This document shows, piece after piece, positions 50,352-59,131 of a stretch of 64,000 bases of DNA. The notes under the pieces are model-generated. The model was not told the origin of the DNA. It saw only the letters and a list, made by a program, of their open reading frames with translations, and did not search any database. The position numbers and the translations under genes are program-made. This DNA is from Pseudomonas bananamidigenes (GTDB lineage Bacteria; Pseudomonadota; Gammaproteobacteria; Pseudomonadales; Pseudomonadaceae): positions 1 through 64,000 of the forward strand of contig NZ_LRUN01000002.1 in the NCBI RefSeq assembly GCF_001679645.1. Direction: 5' to 3'. Position 1 is the first letter of the stretch, and every line of letters begins with the position of its first letter.

Positions 50352-51494
50352 TTAGCGTTGCCACTGGGCGCGCTTCAGCGACCAGACAAAGTCCAGTTTT
50401 TTGTAGCCGTCGAAATCGGACGGCGGCAGCGGGGTGGTCGGGTAGACGATGCCGCCACCTTGTTTGATGGCGAAGTTGAAGTAGCCCTTGTCGTTGGAGT
50501 AGGCGGCGGTGCCATGGCAGGCCAGGCACGATGAGGTGTTCTGGAACGCCGACTCCAGCTGCGAGTTGGCCAGCACCTGCGTGACCGGCTGGAACTCGAC
50601 GCCGATCAATTCGTACTTCGACAGCGACGGGTTGCCGGCCTGGAAGCTGGCGTTCACCGGTTTGGCAGCCGGGGTCGGCCCCGTGGTGTTGGTCATCGGC
50701 GTCGGGGTCGGCGCGTTGGTGACGGTGTACTTGCTGTTGTTGACGTTTTCAAAGGTGGTCCAGACCCAGTTGGCGTCCAGCTTGTTGACCACATGCAGAC
50801 CGCTCAATGCCGCATAACCGACCTGATAGGTGCCGTCATCCTGCTGGTAATAGGCCTGGCCGATGTAGTAACCGTCGTTGGCCAGGGTCTGCCGATAGGT
50901 CGTGTCCGAACCGATCCACAGCCACGCGGCTTTCAGCTCCCAGGCGGTCGCGGGAAAGTCCAGATTGCCGGCCAGCGCATTCTGGCCGTTCATGTTGTAG
51001 ACATTGCGCGCCACGATGTAGTCGTAGGTGTCCTGCCCCATCAACAGTTGGAAGCGCACGGGTTTGCCTTTCTCGGAGGCCGGCACCGACCCGCCCATGT
51101 GCAGCGCCAGACCATCGACCTGTTGCACCGCGTTGATGTTGTGGAAGGTCCGGTTCAAGTCCATGCCCAGCGCCGTAGCCTGTTTTGTCACGTCGGCCGG
51201 AAGCGGCGCGTTACTGGCATAGGGCCCGGGCGCAGCGCCATCGGGCAGGTAGACCTGATCCGAAGGTTTCATGGTTTCCCACACCCGGTTGCTGGTCTGT
51301 GCGGCGCTGGGCTGGTTCAGACAGACGAACCAGTTCCAGGCCATGGTTTCGGGACTCTGCTGAAACGCGGCCCGGGTCTTGGTGATATCGGTTCCGTATT
51401 TCAGGAACTGGTTGCAATCGAAACTGTTGGTGTCCTGTGCCTGAGCCAAACCGGCCAGTGCACTGAGAACGGTTAAAGAAATGGCTCGCCGCAT
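50352..51494 (-). CDS. Exported single-haem c-type protein (copy A)
   Basis: 380-residue protein with a Sec signal (MRRAISLTVLSALAGLAQA). The only haem motif, SSCLACH, is near residue 318. It is homologous to the protein at 45655-46947: shared elements include VWETMKPSDQVYLPDGAAPGP, YIVARNVYN, YAALSGLHVVNK and WVWTTFENVNN. ATG 51494 has AGGAG five bases upstream; the longer open frame is discarded. Its start overlaps the restored eboF frame by 22 bases, joining the ebo genes and the downstream module into one transcript. Confidence 0.75.
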   Translation of the reverse strand: MRRAISLTVLSALAGLAQAQDTNSFDCNQFLKYGTDITKTRAAFQQSPETMAWNWFVCLNQPSAAQTSNRVWETMKPSDQVYLPDGAAPGPYASNAPLPADVTKQATALGMDLNRTFHNINAVQQVDGLALHMGGSVPASEKGKPVRFQLLMGQDTYDYIVARNVYNMNGQNALAGNLDFPATAWELKAAWLWIGSDTTYRQTLANDGYYIGQAYYQQDDGTYQVGYAALSGLHVVNKLDANWVWTTFENVNNSKYTVTNAPTPTPMTNTTGPTPAAKPVNASFQAGNPSLSKYELIGVEFQPVTQVLANSQLESAFQNTSSCLACHGTAAYSNDKGYFNFAIKQGGGIVYPTTPLPPSDFDGYKKLDFVWSLKRAQWQR

Positions 51495-52917
51495 GGAAGC
51501 TCCTTGGCATTGGCCGAGTGGTGGTAGAGATGCCCCAGAAAATGCGCAAGGAGCAGTTGTTTCACCGCCGTGGCCGCCAGGGTTTGCGGCAGCGGCAGAT
51601 CGCAATTGGTGATGAGCAGCGGGCCGGTCTCCTCGCGCCCGGGCAGGCGACCATGACTGCCACGAACCAGTCCGGTGTCCAGCGGAATCAGGTCCATGTA
51701 GTAGCGAAAGCCAAGCTTTTTCTGTAGCAGACGCGCGCCACTTTCAGGATCGGGAAACGGATGGCCGGGTCGATGAACAGCTCGAGCGGGTCGTAGCCCG
51801 GCTTGCGGTGGATGTCCACGGTGCGGGCAAAGTCCGGGGCCTTGCGATCATCGAACCAGTAGTAGTAATCGAACCAGTAACCCGCCGCAGCCACGGCCAC
51901 CAGTTCGCCGCTGCGGGGGTGGTCCAGCTGAAACGCCTTTTGTTCGGCCTTATCCAGCACTTGCTCGATGCCGGGCTGGCGTTGCAGCAACGCTTTGACG
52001 CGAGGAATGTCGTGGGTGTTTTTCACATAGACATGCGCGATCTGGTGATCGACGACAGCAAACGCGGCGCTGGCGCCGGGATCGAGCAGTTCCCAGGTCA
52101 GTGACTGACGTACCTGCAGCAAACCTTCCGAACGCAACACGCGGTTGATGGAAACCGATTGATTGACCGCTTCGATGCCGTACTCCGACAAGAGCATCAC
52201 CGCAGCGCCTTGCTCTTCGGCGAAGGCCAGCAGCCGGCCGACTTCATGGTCGATGGCCCGCACCTCATCGGCAATCGAAGGATGATCAGGCCCCACACGT
52301 TGCAGGCTGTAATCCAGATGCGGCAGGTAGATCAATTGCAGGTCGGGCCGGTCGAGCCGGAACTCGGCGATGGCGCAATCGACGATCCAGCGGCTCGACG
52401 CAATGCCTGCCGCCGGGCCCCAGAAACCGGGGAAAGGAAACTTACCGATCTGCTGTTCGATGGTTTCGTGCAACGAAGCCGGAGACGAATACAGGCCGAA
52501 TAGCTTGCGGCCATCGGCGGGGTAATGAGGACGCGGAGTGATGGCGGCGTCCACGTCCGCGTACATGTTGTACCACCAGAACAACTGACTGCAGCGGAAG
52601 CCTGGGATCTCGCGTTTGAGTGTTTCCCAGACCTTTTCGCCCTGGATCAACGCATTGGGTTGCAACCAGAAGCGTACTTCGGCCTGATCGCGAAAATACC
52701 AGCCGTTACCGACGATGCCGTGTTCCGACGGTGGGCGGCCGGTAAGAATCGAGGCTTGCACCGATGACGTGACCGCCGGGAACACCGGTTGCAGGCTGGC
52801 CATTCTGGCGGTTTTCAGCAGGACATTGATGTGCGGCGTCGCGTCTCCCAACAGCGACGGGGTCAGCCCGACCACATTGATCAGCAGTAGCGGTTGGCGT
52901 GAACGATCAGAGGGCAT
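51473..52917 (-). pseudogene. eboF: eboF, alkaline-phosphatase-superfamily protein, frameshifted
   Basis: Nucleotide-pyrophosphatase-type protein of the ebo cluster. Residues 1-400 are intact, with the nucleophile threonine in FPAVTSSVQASI near 48, metal residues in LPHLDY near 203, and LSEYGI where many relatives have LSDHG. Read directly, the frame ends at 51688 with a foreign tail (CYRKSLAFATTWT). One base earlier, the shifted frame reads LLQKKLGFRYYMDLIPLDTGLV and GSHGRLPG, the expected C-terminus with its metal-binding histidine, running to a stop at 51473. One base seems missing in the GCGCGC tract at 51731-51738. This is either a real inactivation or a sequencing error. The start overlaps eboE by 11 bases. 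Confidence 0.75.
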
Positions 52918-54139
52918 CGGCGTACGCCTCCCGCGCCTGTGGGCGCAGCAATTGACGCTGGCGCAACTGATCCTCGACCCATTGCAGTTCGGTGGCGATG
53001 CCTTGCAGTTGGGCCTGTTCGGTGGTCGGCCTCAGTTGGGCAGGCAGAACACCCCAGCTGTAGGTTTCCACTTCCAGCACGGGGCGAAAATCGCGATGGT
53101 CGGCGAGGTAGTCGAAGGTCTGCGCCAGGGCGAGCTGGCTGCCGCTGAGCTCGGGTATCACCAGTTGTTCGCTGAACAGCGGGATGTGGAAGTGAATCCG
53201 TAGCTCAGGGTAGCGTCCCGGATGCGTTGTGCAATCGTCCAGCGCAGCCGGCAGATCCGCCCAGGCCACCAGGCGGTTCTCGCTGTCGAGCGCCTTCACT
53301 TGATGCAGATAAGTGGTTTCACAAAAGTCACTCAGCGTCTGGAGGACGTGTTCGCGGCGTTCGTCGTCCGGGGCAGGCAAGCGACACACCAAGGCACTGG
53401 ACAGCTGGATCTTGCCGATGGGCACCTGCGCCTGACGCAGCCTGACCAGTGATCGATAGCAGTCTTCGAACATCACGGCCTGATGGCAAACGTCAAAACA
53501 CAGCGCCAGATAGCCATGGTGCGGATCAGTGGTTTGCCAGCGGCGGAAGAAGGCGATGGCCTGCTCGGTGTTTTCCAGCACGCAGTCCGGCTCCATCTCC
53601 AGACAGAACACGATTTTCTTGCCGGTTTCCCGATGCAGCCTGGCCAGTGCCGTGGTGAGTTCGCGCAGTTGAAACTCGGCCCGCTGTTGCAGCGTCGGGC
53701 TCCAGGTGGCGGCGTACCCCAGCGGTACAGTGGATATCACCCCTTGCTGACAGTCCGCCGGCAACGCTTGCGCGAGGATCTGCGCCAGTTCGAGGCTGTA
53801 CGCCAACCGTTTCGGCTCGGCCCAGCTGGGCAGGTAGACGGCGGCTTTCACCGCCCCTTCGTGAAACTGACCGTAGGGGAAACCATTGAGCGACGTGAGG
53901 CGCAATCCGCTGCGTTGCAGCAGACTCAGGAATTCCGAGCGAGCGGATGTCTGCTGCAGTGCGGAGGCGGCCAGAGCGCTGATCCACAGCCCGCTGTCCT
54001 GTTCCTGTAGCCCGCGTTGCGTACGCACACCCTGAAAGTGCTGGTCGATGGAGGCCTTCAGCCTGGCAAGGTCGTGGGTCGGGTGCACGTTGCTGCAATA
54101 CCCGACCTGCGCGGCGGCCCACCCCTTGCCGGTGCTCAT
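52907..54139 (-). CDS. eboE: EboE, TIM-barrel metabolite-traffic protein
   Basis: 410-residue xylose-isomerase-like TIM-barrel protein. It has YCSNVHPTHD near 14, NGFPYGQFHEG near 83, the glutamate strand VFCLEMEPDCVLE near 180, and ALCFDVCHQAVMFED near 215, which are the usual metal-site positions of the fold. EboE proteins belong to the cluster needed to move the scytonemin precursor to the periplasm in cyanobacteria; the reaction is unknown. The frame is open further upstream, but ATG 54139 overlaps the eboB stop as ATGA. Confidence 0.85.
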   Translation of the reverse strand: MSTGKGWAAAQVGYCSNVHPTHDLARLKASIDQHFQGVRTQRGLQEQDSGLWISALAASALQQTSARSEFLSLLQRSGLRLTSLNGFPYGQFHEGAVKAAVYLPSWAEPKRLAYSLELAQILAQALPADCQQGVISTVPLGYAATWSPTLQQRAEFQLRELTTALARLHRETGKKIVFCLEMEPDCVLENTEQAIAFFRRWQTTDPHHGYLALCFDVCHQAVMFEDCYRSLVRLRQAQVPIGKIQLSSALVCRLPAPDDERREHVLQTLSDFCETTYLHQVKALDSENRLVAWADLPAALDDCTTHPGRYPELRIHFHIPLFSEQLVIPELSGSQLALAQTFDYLADHRDFRPVLEVETYSWGVLPAQLRPTTEQAQLQGIATELQWVEDQLRQRQLLRPQAREAYADAL

Positions 54140-55020
54140 TTGATCACCGGCTCCTGCCCCCGCAGGGCAGAGTTGTCCTGCCACTGCCGGCGCTGATCGA
54201 TGGGCAACGGCGTGCTGATCAGGGTTTTGTCCAGTTGGCCGCTCTGGGCGAAGAAGTCGACCGGGTTATGGAACAGCACCTGCTCGACCTGGGCTTCGCT
54301 GAAGCCCGCCGCCAACATCGCCTGACCGGTTTTCGGCACTTTGAGCGGGTCGCTGATGCCCCAGTCGGCGGCGCTGTTGACCACCATTTTTTCGGTGCCG
54401 TACTGCTGGAGCAGGGCGACCATGCGCTGTTCCGACATTTTGGTGTTGGGATAGATCGAGTGGCCGCGCCAGCAGTCGCTGTCCAGCACCAACGGCAGGG
54501 TCAGCTCGTTGAGGTGGTCGATGATCACCAGATGTTCAGCAATCCCCACTTCGCGGATCACCGCCAGCGTGCGCTTGGTGCCGCCGATCTTGTCGCGATG
54601 CGGTGTGTGCACCAGCACCGGCAGGTTGAATTGTCTGGCCAGTTCCAGTTGCGCGGCGAGAAAGCGGTCTTCCTCGGGCGTGATGTCGTCGTAGCCTATT
54701 TCACCGACCGCCACCACGCCGTCCTTCACCAGGTAGCGCGGCAGGACTTCCAGCACTTCGTTGGCCACCGACAGATCGTTGGCCTCCTTGGGGTTGAGGC
54801 CGATGGTGCAGAAGTGATGGATGCCGAACATGCTGGCGCGAAAGCGTTCCCAGCCCAGCAGGGTGTCGAAATAGTCGATGAAGCTGCCGACACTGGTTCT
54901 GGCCTGGCCCTGCCAGAAGGCCGGTTCGATCACCCCGGTGATCCCGGCGGCGGCCATGTTCTGGTAGTCATCGGTGGTGCGGCTGACCATATGAATATGC
55001 GGGTCGAAGTACTTGGCCAT
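54136..55020 (-). CDS. eboB: EboB, TatD-family metal-dependent hydrolase
   Basis: 294-residue TIM-barrel hydrolase. Metal ligands follow the TatD pattern: DPHIHM near 6-11, VGEIGYDD near 108, VLVHTPHRD near 135, IIDHLNE near 165 and NSAADWG near 215. In the ebo cluster this protein is EboB; its substrate is not known, though the family includes nucleases and lactonases. It starts 36 bases after eboA, the widest gap within the six ebo genes. Confidence 0.87.
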   Translation of the reverse strand: MAKYFDPHIHMVSRTTDDYQNMAAAGITGVIEPAFWQGQARTSVGSFIDYFDTLLGWERFRASMFGIHHFCTIGLNPKEANDLSVANEVLEVLPRYLVKDGVVAVGEIGYDDITPEEDRFLAAQLELARQFNLPVLVHTPHRDKIGGTKRTLAVIREVGIAEHLVIIDHLNELTLPLVLDSDCWRGHSIYPNTKMSEQRMVALLQQYGTEKMVVNSAADWGISDPLKVPKTGQAMLAAGFSEAQVEQVLFHNPVDFFAQSGQLDKTLISTPLPIDQRRQWQDNSALRGQEPVIK

Positions 55021-55056
55021 GGTGAATCCTCATCAAGGGAAAGGGATCGTCGGGTA

Positions 55057-55815
55057 TCAGTTCAGGTGATCTCGCCATCGCGCCGGCAAGCGCCGCTGTC
55101 GGTTCAGCTCGATCAATCGCTGGTGTTGAACCGGGCTGAGCTGGTCGAAGGCGATCGCCAGAGGCAACCCGACGGATACCGCCCGGTCAGCGGCCAACTG
55201 TTCTTCCAGCAGGTCGAGGGCCAGTTGATTGAGAGCGGTGCCGTGTCGCTGGCTCAGACCGACCAGACGGCTTATGTCCAGGCCCATGCCCAGCGCCTTC
55301 AGCACCAGTTGGTGAAAGGCGCGTTCCGGGTAATGGCGGGACGGGTAGGGGGTGTCGAGGGCGAGTGCGGCGAACACCTGGCTGTTGCTGGTGCGTCCGG
55401 CCTGCAACGCCAGTTCAACGCACACGCCATGGCTGTCGAGCCAGTCGAAGGCTTTGAGGATGGCGATCTTTTCCTGATCGTCCCCCCATAGAAAAAGCTG
55501 GCGCAGCATGGACAATTGTCCGCTCCCGGAGGACTGTTCGAGGACCTGTGCCAGCAATAGGGCGCGGGCCAGCTGGATCAGACTCCAGCTGTCGTTGTCG
55601 GGCAGGGCGCGATCATGCAGATGACGCTTGCACTGACCGCTCAGGAGCGCCGCTGTGTTGGCGTCCGGTTGCCGGGCCAGTTGCTCCCGTGCCTGTCGCC
55701 ACCAGTGCAATTCGCTGTCATCGAGTTGTTCGGCCAGGGCCTGATGCTGTCGGGCGAGGCAATCGCGGCGCATGCCAAGAGCCGCCGTCGGCGGTGCAGT
55801 GACGTCCATGTTCAT
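55057..55815 (-). CDS. eboA: EboA domain protein
   Basis: 252-residue soluble, mostly helical protein with no catalytic motif that I recognise. The segments LWGDDQEKIAILKAFDWLDSHG and SNSQVFAALALDTPYPSRHYPERAFHQLVLKALGMGLDI, in two adjoining blocks, are typical of EboA proteins. The frame is open upstream, but ATG 55815 overlaps the eboC stop as ATGA. Assignment rests on these segments together with the surrounding eboD, C, B, E and F genes. Confidence 0.82.
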   Translation of the reverse strand: MNMDVTAPPTAALGMRRDCLARQHQALAEQLDDSELHWWRQAREQLARQPDANTAALLSGQCKRHLHDRALPDNDSWSLIQLARALLLAQVLEQSSGSGQLSMLRQLFLWGDDQEKIAILKAFDWLDSHGVCVELALQAGRTSNSQVFAALALDTPYPSRHYPERAFHQLVLKALGMGLDISRLVGLSQRHGTALNQLALDLLEEQLAADRAVSVGLPLAIAFDQLSPVQHQRLIELNRQRRLPARWRDHLN

Positions 55816-56702
55816 GTCGGTTTGACCCAGCGTTGGAAGTGTGGGAGCAGGAAAAACACCAGAACACATAGCAGGCTGCCCAACGGCTGGTTGGCCACGG
55901 CCATCACCAGCGCATCGAACAGCGGCAGCGCCGCGAGACCGGCACCGATGAACGCGCGAATCTGTCGATGCTGCGGGTTGGCCAGGTGGTGCCAGTAATG
56001 CCAGCCCAGCCAGCCGAGCCAGAGCAGCAGCACCGGCCAGAACCACAGGTTGTCGGAGTAGATCGCCAGGACCAGCGGGCTCAACATCAGGAGCAGAGGC
56101 AGGCGACTGAGCAACTGGTTGTTGTGCTCATTACGCGCCAGATAAGTCAGCCCGCTGATGTAGACCCCCAGCAGCACCGCGCACAGCCAGATCGGCTCCG
56201 GTGGCAGCGCCAGGCTGGCAGCCGCCGTGAGGTACAGGGCCGAGCGGCAGGCACCCATCAACCACACGCTGTGGGCGTATTTCTTGTGCAGCACGTTGTA
56301 ACCGATGATGCAGCCCACCAGCAGGCTGACGCTGGCCAGCAGCCAATGAGGTTGATCGATCAGTTGGCTCAGGCCCAGCACCGACGCCGCCGCGAGTGTC
56401 AGCAACAATACGGTGGCAAGGCGCACTTGCCGGCGGCTGACCAGCCCCAGGGTGATGGGCCGAGGATTGTGGTGCTGTTGATCCCAGTCGGCGTCCAGCA
56501 GATCGTTCAGCAACATGCCGGCCAGATACAACAGCGAAAGGGTGAACAGCAGCAGAACCCACACCGGCGACGAGGGCGGCGCCAGGGCACCGGCGCTGCT
56601 GGCCAGCAGGGCGGCGGCCAGGGTGTTGGTCCACACTGTCGGCAGGTTGGAGACCCGGCCCAGGGTCATCCAGGTCTTGAGGTTTTGCGGGGTCTGGCTC
56701 AT
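55812..56702 (-). CDS. eboC: EboC, UbiA-like prenyltransferase
   Basis: 296-residue membrane protein with eight to nine hydrophobic helices, related to UbiA prenyltransferases. The first aspartate-rich motif is NDLLDADWDQQHHNPRP near residues 63-79. The second motif of active UbiA enzymes is not evident; the matching loop reads YLARNEHNN near 190. EboC is classed as UbiA-like, so transfer of a prenyl group is possible but unproven. ATG overlaps the eboD stop by four bases. Confidence 0.87.
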   Translation of the reverse strand: MSQTPQNLKTWMTLGRVSNLPTVWTNTLAAALLASSAGALAPPSSPVWVLLLFTLSLLYLAGMLLNDLLDADWDQQHHNPRPITLGLVSRRQVRLATVLLLTLAAASVLGLSQLIDQPHWLLASVSLLVGCIIGYNVLHKKYAHSVWLMGACRSALYLTAAASLALPPEPIWLCAVLLGVYISGLTYLARNEHNNQLLSRLPLLLMLSPLVLAIYSDNLWFWPVLLLWLGWLGWHYWHHLANPQHRQIRAFIGAGLAALPLFDALVMAVANQPLGSLLCVLVFFLLPHFQRWVKPT

Positions 56703-58573
56703 TTCGCGAAACCCTCGCTCAGACCGATAGCCGGGGCATTGAGAGCGGACAGCTTCGCCAGCGCCTGCTCCATTCGCGTGTCGTCGATCTCATGCAGGTC
56801 CACCGACTGGCCAATGCCGCTGAGCATCGGAATCGAGAGCTGTCCGCCGAGGTGCTGGCGGAACTCCTCCAGTCCAAGCAACACCAGCGAGCGACCTTGC
56901 GCATCTTTGAGGGCCAGTTCCGGCGGGCACAGGTTGAAGCCGAGCCGGCTCAACAGACTCGTCACCCGCTCGGTATCACCATCGTTCAGCAGCCCGAGGG
57001 CGTTGGCGTAGAGCCCGTCGAGGGCCATGCCCACCGCGACGGCTTCGCCATGACGCAGGCGATGGTGGCTGAGGTTTTCCAGTTTGTGCGCCGCCCAGTG
57101 CCCGTAATCCAGTGGTCGCCCGTTGCCGCGCTCGAAGGGATCGCCGGCGCCGGTAATGTGTGCCAGGTGCAGTTCTGCGCAGCGGCGAATCGCGTAACGG
57201 CTGGCCGGGTGATCGAAGCGGGCGAGGGCTTCGGCCTGTTGCTCCATCCACTCGAAAAACGTCCGGTCCTTGATCAACGCGACCTTGACCGCTTCGGCCA
57301 GCCCGGCGATCTGATCGCGGCGGCTCAGACTGGTCAGCAACTGGAAGTCATTGATCACGGCGGTGGCAGGGTAGAAGGCCCCCAGCAGGTTTTTCTGGCC
57401 GAAAGCGTTGATGCCGTTTTTCACGCCGATGCCGGCGTCGTTCTGGGCCAGCACCGTGCTTGGCACCCGGATCAGCCGGATGCCCCGATGGAAAGTGGCA
57501 CAGGCGTAACCGACGCAATCCAGCACCGCGCCACCGCCCAGGGCCAGCACATAGCAATGCCGGTCCAATCCGTGGTGCAGCATGTCGGCGTAGAGCTGTT
57601 GCAAGACCTGTGAATCCTTGCTCAGCTCGCCGGCCGGAACGGCAATGGGCGAGGCCAGCAAGCGCAGATCCGTTGCATGTGCAGCAAAGTAGATGTCGAT
57701 TTGCTCCAGCAGCGTCGGCGTGCTTTTGAGCAACTGTTCATCGGCGAAGATCATCACCTTCACCTGAGCGCTTTGCCCGGCAGTGAGCTGTTGGTGCAGG
57801 CAGGAATTGTGCGGATCGAACAGATGATCGGTGAACACCACCGGGTAGTCGTAACTGACTTCGAAACGTCCGTGCAGCGTTGGCGCCGTTCCCTGTTTGC
57901 GCAGGGCCTTGAACAGGCTGTATCCGGCGATGAACAGACCCGGCAACACCATGCTGGCAAGGATGGTCACCAGCAACGCGTTCTCTTCGACCAGGAACGT
58001 GCCGATGGCGCTGTAGGCCAGCGCCAGTCCGGCGTTGGCCAGGGTCGTCACCAGCAGAAAAGCGCGCAGCGGATAGCGCTGCATGCCGGCGGCCACCACC
58101 GAGGTTTCCGCCAGTACCGGCACGCCACGCAGGCAGATCAACGACAGCGTGCCCAGTCGATACGCCAGTTGCCCGGTCTGACGCTGATGCAGGCCAAGTC
58201 GGCTGGACAGCATCCGGAAATAACCGGCCCCCAGCGCATAACCCAAGCCGGCCCCGAGGCACAGGCCAATGAAAATCACCAGGTAACCGCCGACACTGCC
58301 CAGCATCGCCACCGCCAACAGCGCGACCACACTCGACGGCACGGGCAACACCACGTCCAGTGCCAGCAGGGCAATCAGCAACAACGCGACGTTGAGCTTC
58401 TGGGTGGGAGAAGAGGGCAGGTACAGGTCGAGATGCGTGAGGAAGTTTTGGATCTGCTGTTCGAACAGCAGGAAGCTGGCAATCACCAGAGCTGCAAAGC
58501 AAAGCAGCGAGAGCCAGAAATGCCCGGCCGACGCATTGTTCGAGAGCGCACGAAACCAACGGCTGTGCTTCAT
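56699..58573 (-). CDS. eboD: EboD with N-terminal VTT membrane domain: VTT / dehydroquinate-synthase-like fusion
   Basis: 624-residue two-part protein. Residues about 15-225 form a polytopic VTT/DedA-TVP38 domain (LDVVLPVPSSVVALLAVAML, GAGLGYALG, LRGVPVLAETSVVAAGM). Residues about 240-620 form a dehydroquinate-synthase-like domain. It has GGGAVLDCVGYACATFHRG (NAD site), VPSTVLAQNDAGIGVKNGIN, and metal ligands in AGLAEAVKVALI, DYGHWAAHKLE and RHGEAVAVGM, so the catalytic metal site looks intact. The C-terminal part would cyclise a sugar-phosphate-like substrate, as in EEVS-type enzymes; the real substrate is unknown. ATG 58573 has AGAGGG seven bases upstream. First gene of the ebo unit. Confidence 0.87.
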   Translation of the reverse strand: MKHSRWFRALSNNASAGHFWLSLLCFAALVIASFLLFEQQIQNFLTHLDLYLPSSPTQKLNVALLLIALLALDVVLPVPSSVVALLAVAMLGSVGGYLVIFIGLCLGAGLGYALGAGYFRMLSSRLGLHQRQTGQLAYRLGTLSLICLRGVPVLAETSVVAAGMQRYPLRAFLLVTTLANAGLALAYSAIGTFLVEENALLVTILASMVLPGLFIAGYSLFKALRKQGTAPTLHGRFEVSYDYPVVFTDHLFDPHNSCLHQQLTAGQSAQVKVMIFADEQLLKSTPTLLEQIDIYFAAHATDLRLLASPIAVPAGELSKDSQVLQQLYADMLHHGLDRHCYVLALGGGAVLDCVGYACATFHRGIRLIRVPSTVLAQNDAGIGVKNGINAFGQKNLLGAFYPATAVINDFQLLTSLSRRDQIAGLAEAVKVALIKDRTFFEWMEQQAEALARFDHPASRYAIRRCAELHLAHITGAGDPFERGNGRPLDYGHWAAHKLENLSHHRLRHGEAVAVGMALDGLYANALGLLNDGDTERVTSLLSRLGFNLCPPELALKDAQGRSLVLLGLEEFRQHLGGQLSIPMLSGIGQSVDLHEIDDTRMEQALAKLSALNAPAIGLSEGFAK

Positions 58574-59086
58574 CAAGCATCCCTCTTGAATGGTTATGAC
58601 TGAGTTCCGTTCAGCAACTAAAGCAGAGTCTGATTTATCTCAGAAGAATGAATGCTCCCGCCGTAAAGGCTGTTTTTTATTGTCAGGTCGATAGCACTTG
58701 CGAAGATATTGATGAACCTAGACGGTTGTTGTGGTTTTGCAAGTCGATTGGGGGTGGGGAGTTGTTTATGCGGTATTGAAGTGATGTGGGATGGCGAAGG
58801 AGTGCCGCTCAGGCGTGGCCAATTTGTTATTTGGTATCAATCAGATAAGGTCGTTTAGTCTGGCGTGATGAGCAGCGTCTTTCATTTGGAATGAGAAGAT
58901 TCACCCATGATCTTAATTAGCTAACTAATAAATGGTGGCCATGTGACATTATTTTTGGTTATTTATGCTATTGCTGCTGGTTATATGAGTTTTATAGTTG
59001 ACTGAATTGCTCGGTTAGTTAAGAGCGTCTGATTTGGCAATAAACTGCAATGAACAACAATGAACAGGGCGCAAGCCAGTCTGAAA
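58574..59086. other. AT-rich gene-free stretch between ebo and mhp operons
   Basis: 513 bases with no supported gene. The part from about 58,870 to 59,070 is strikingly AT-rich (for example TTAGCTAACTAATAAATGG) compared with the GC-rich genes on both sides. It must contain the eboD promoter on the minus strand. No tRNA or insertion-sequence end is visible. Confidence 0.5.
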
Positions 59087-59117
59087 CCGGCTGACCGCTG
59101 TATGGGCGGTCAGCCGG
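59087..59117 (-). terminator. Hairpin terminator after mhpE
   Basis: A perfect 12-base stem CCGGCTGACCGC/GCGGTCAGCCGG with a seven-base loop begins 14 bases after the mhpE stop. On the minus strand it is followed by TTTCAG, so the T run is short. Confidence 0.75.
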
Positions 59118-59131
59118 GAGTGCTACACGGT

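Noticed and set aside
51473..51697. A separate 74-residue gene on the minus strand
   Set aside because: Its peptide continues the EboF protein (MDLIPLDTGLV, GSHGR) and its ATG falls inside the frameshift point, so it is the tail of eboF, not a gene.
51700..51740. Programmed -1 frameshift in eboF
   Set aside because: The A run reads AGA AAA AGC in the zero frame, which is not a slippery heptamer that allows re-pairing in both sites, and no downstream structure stands out.
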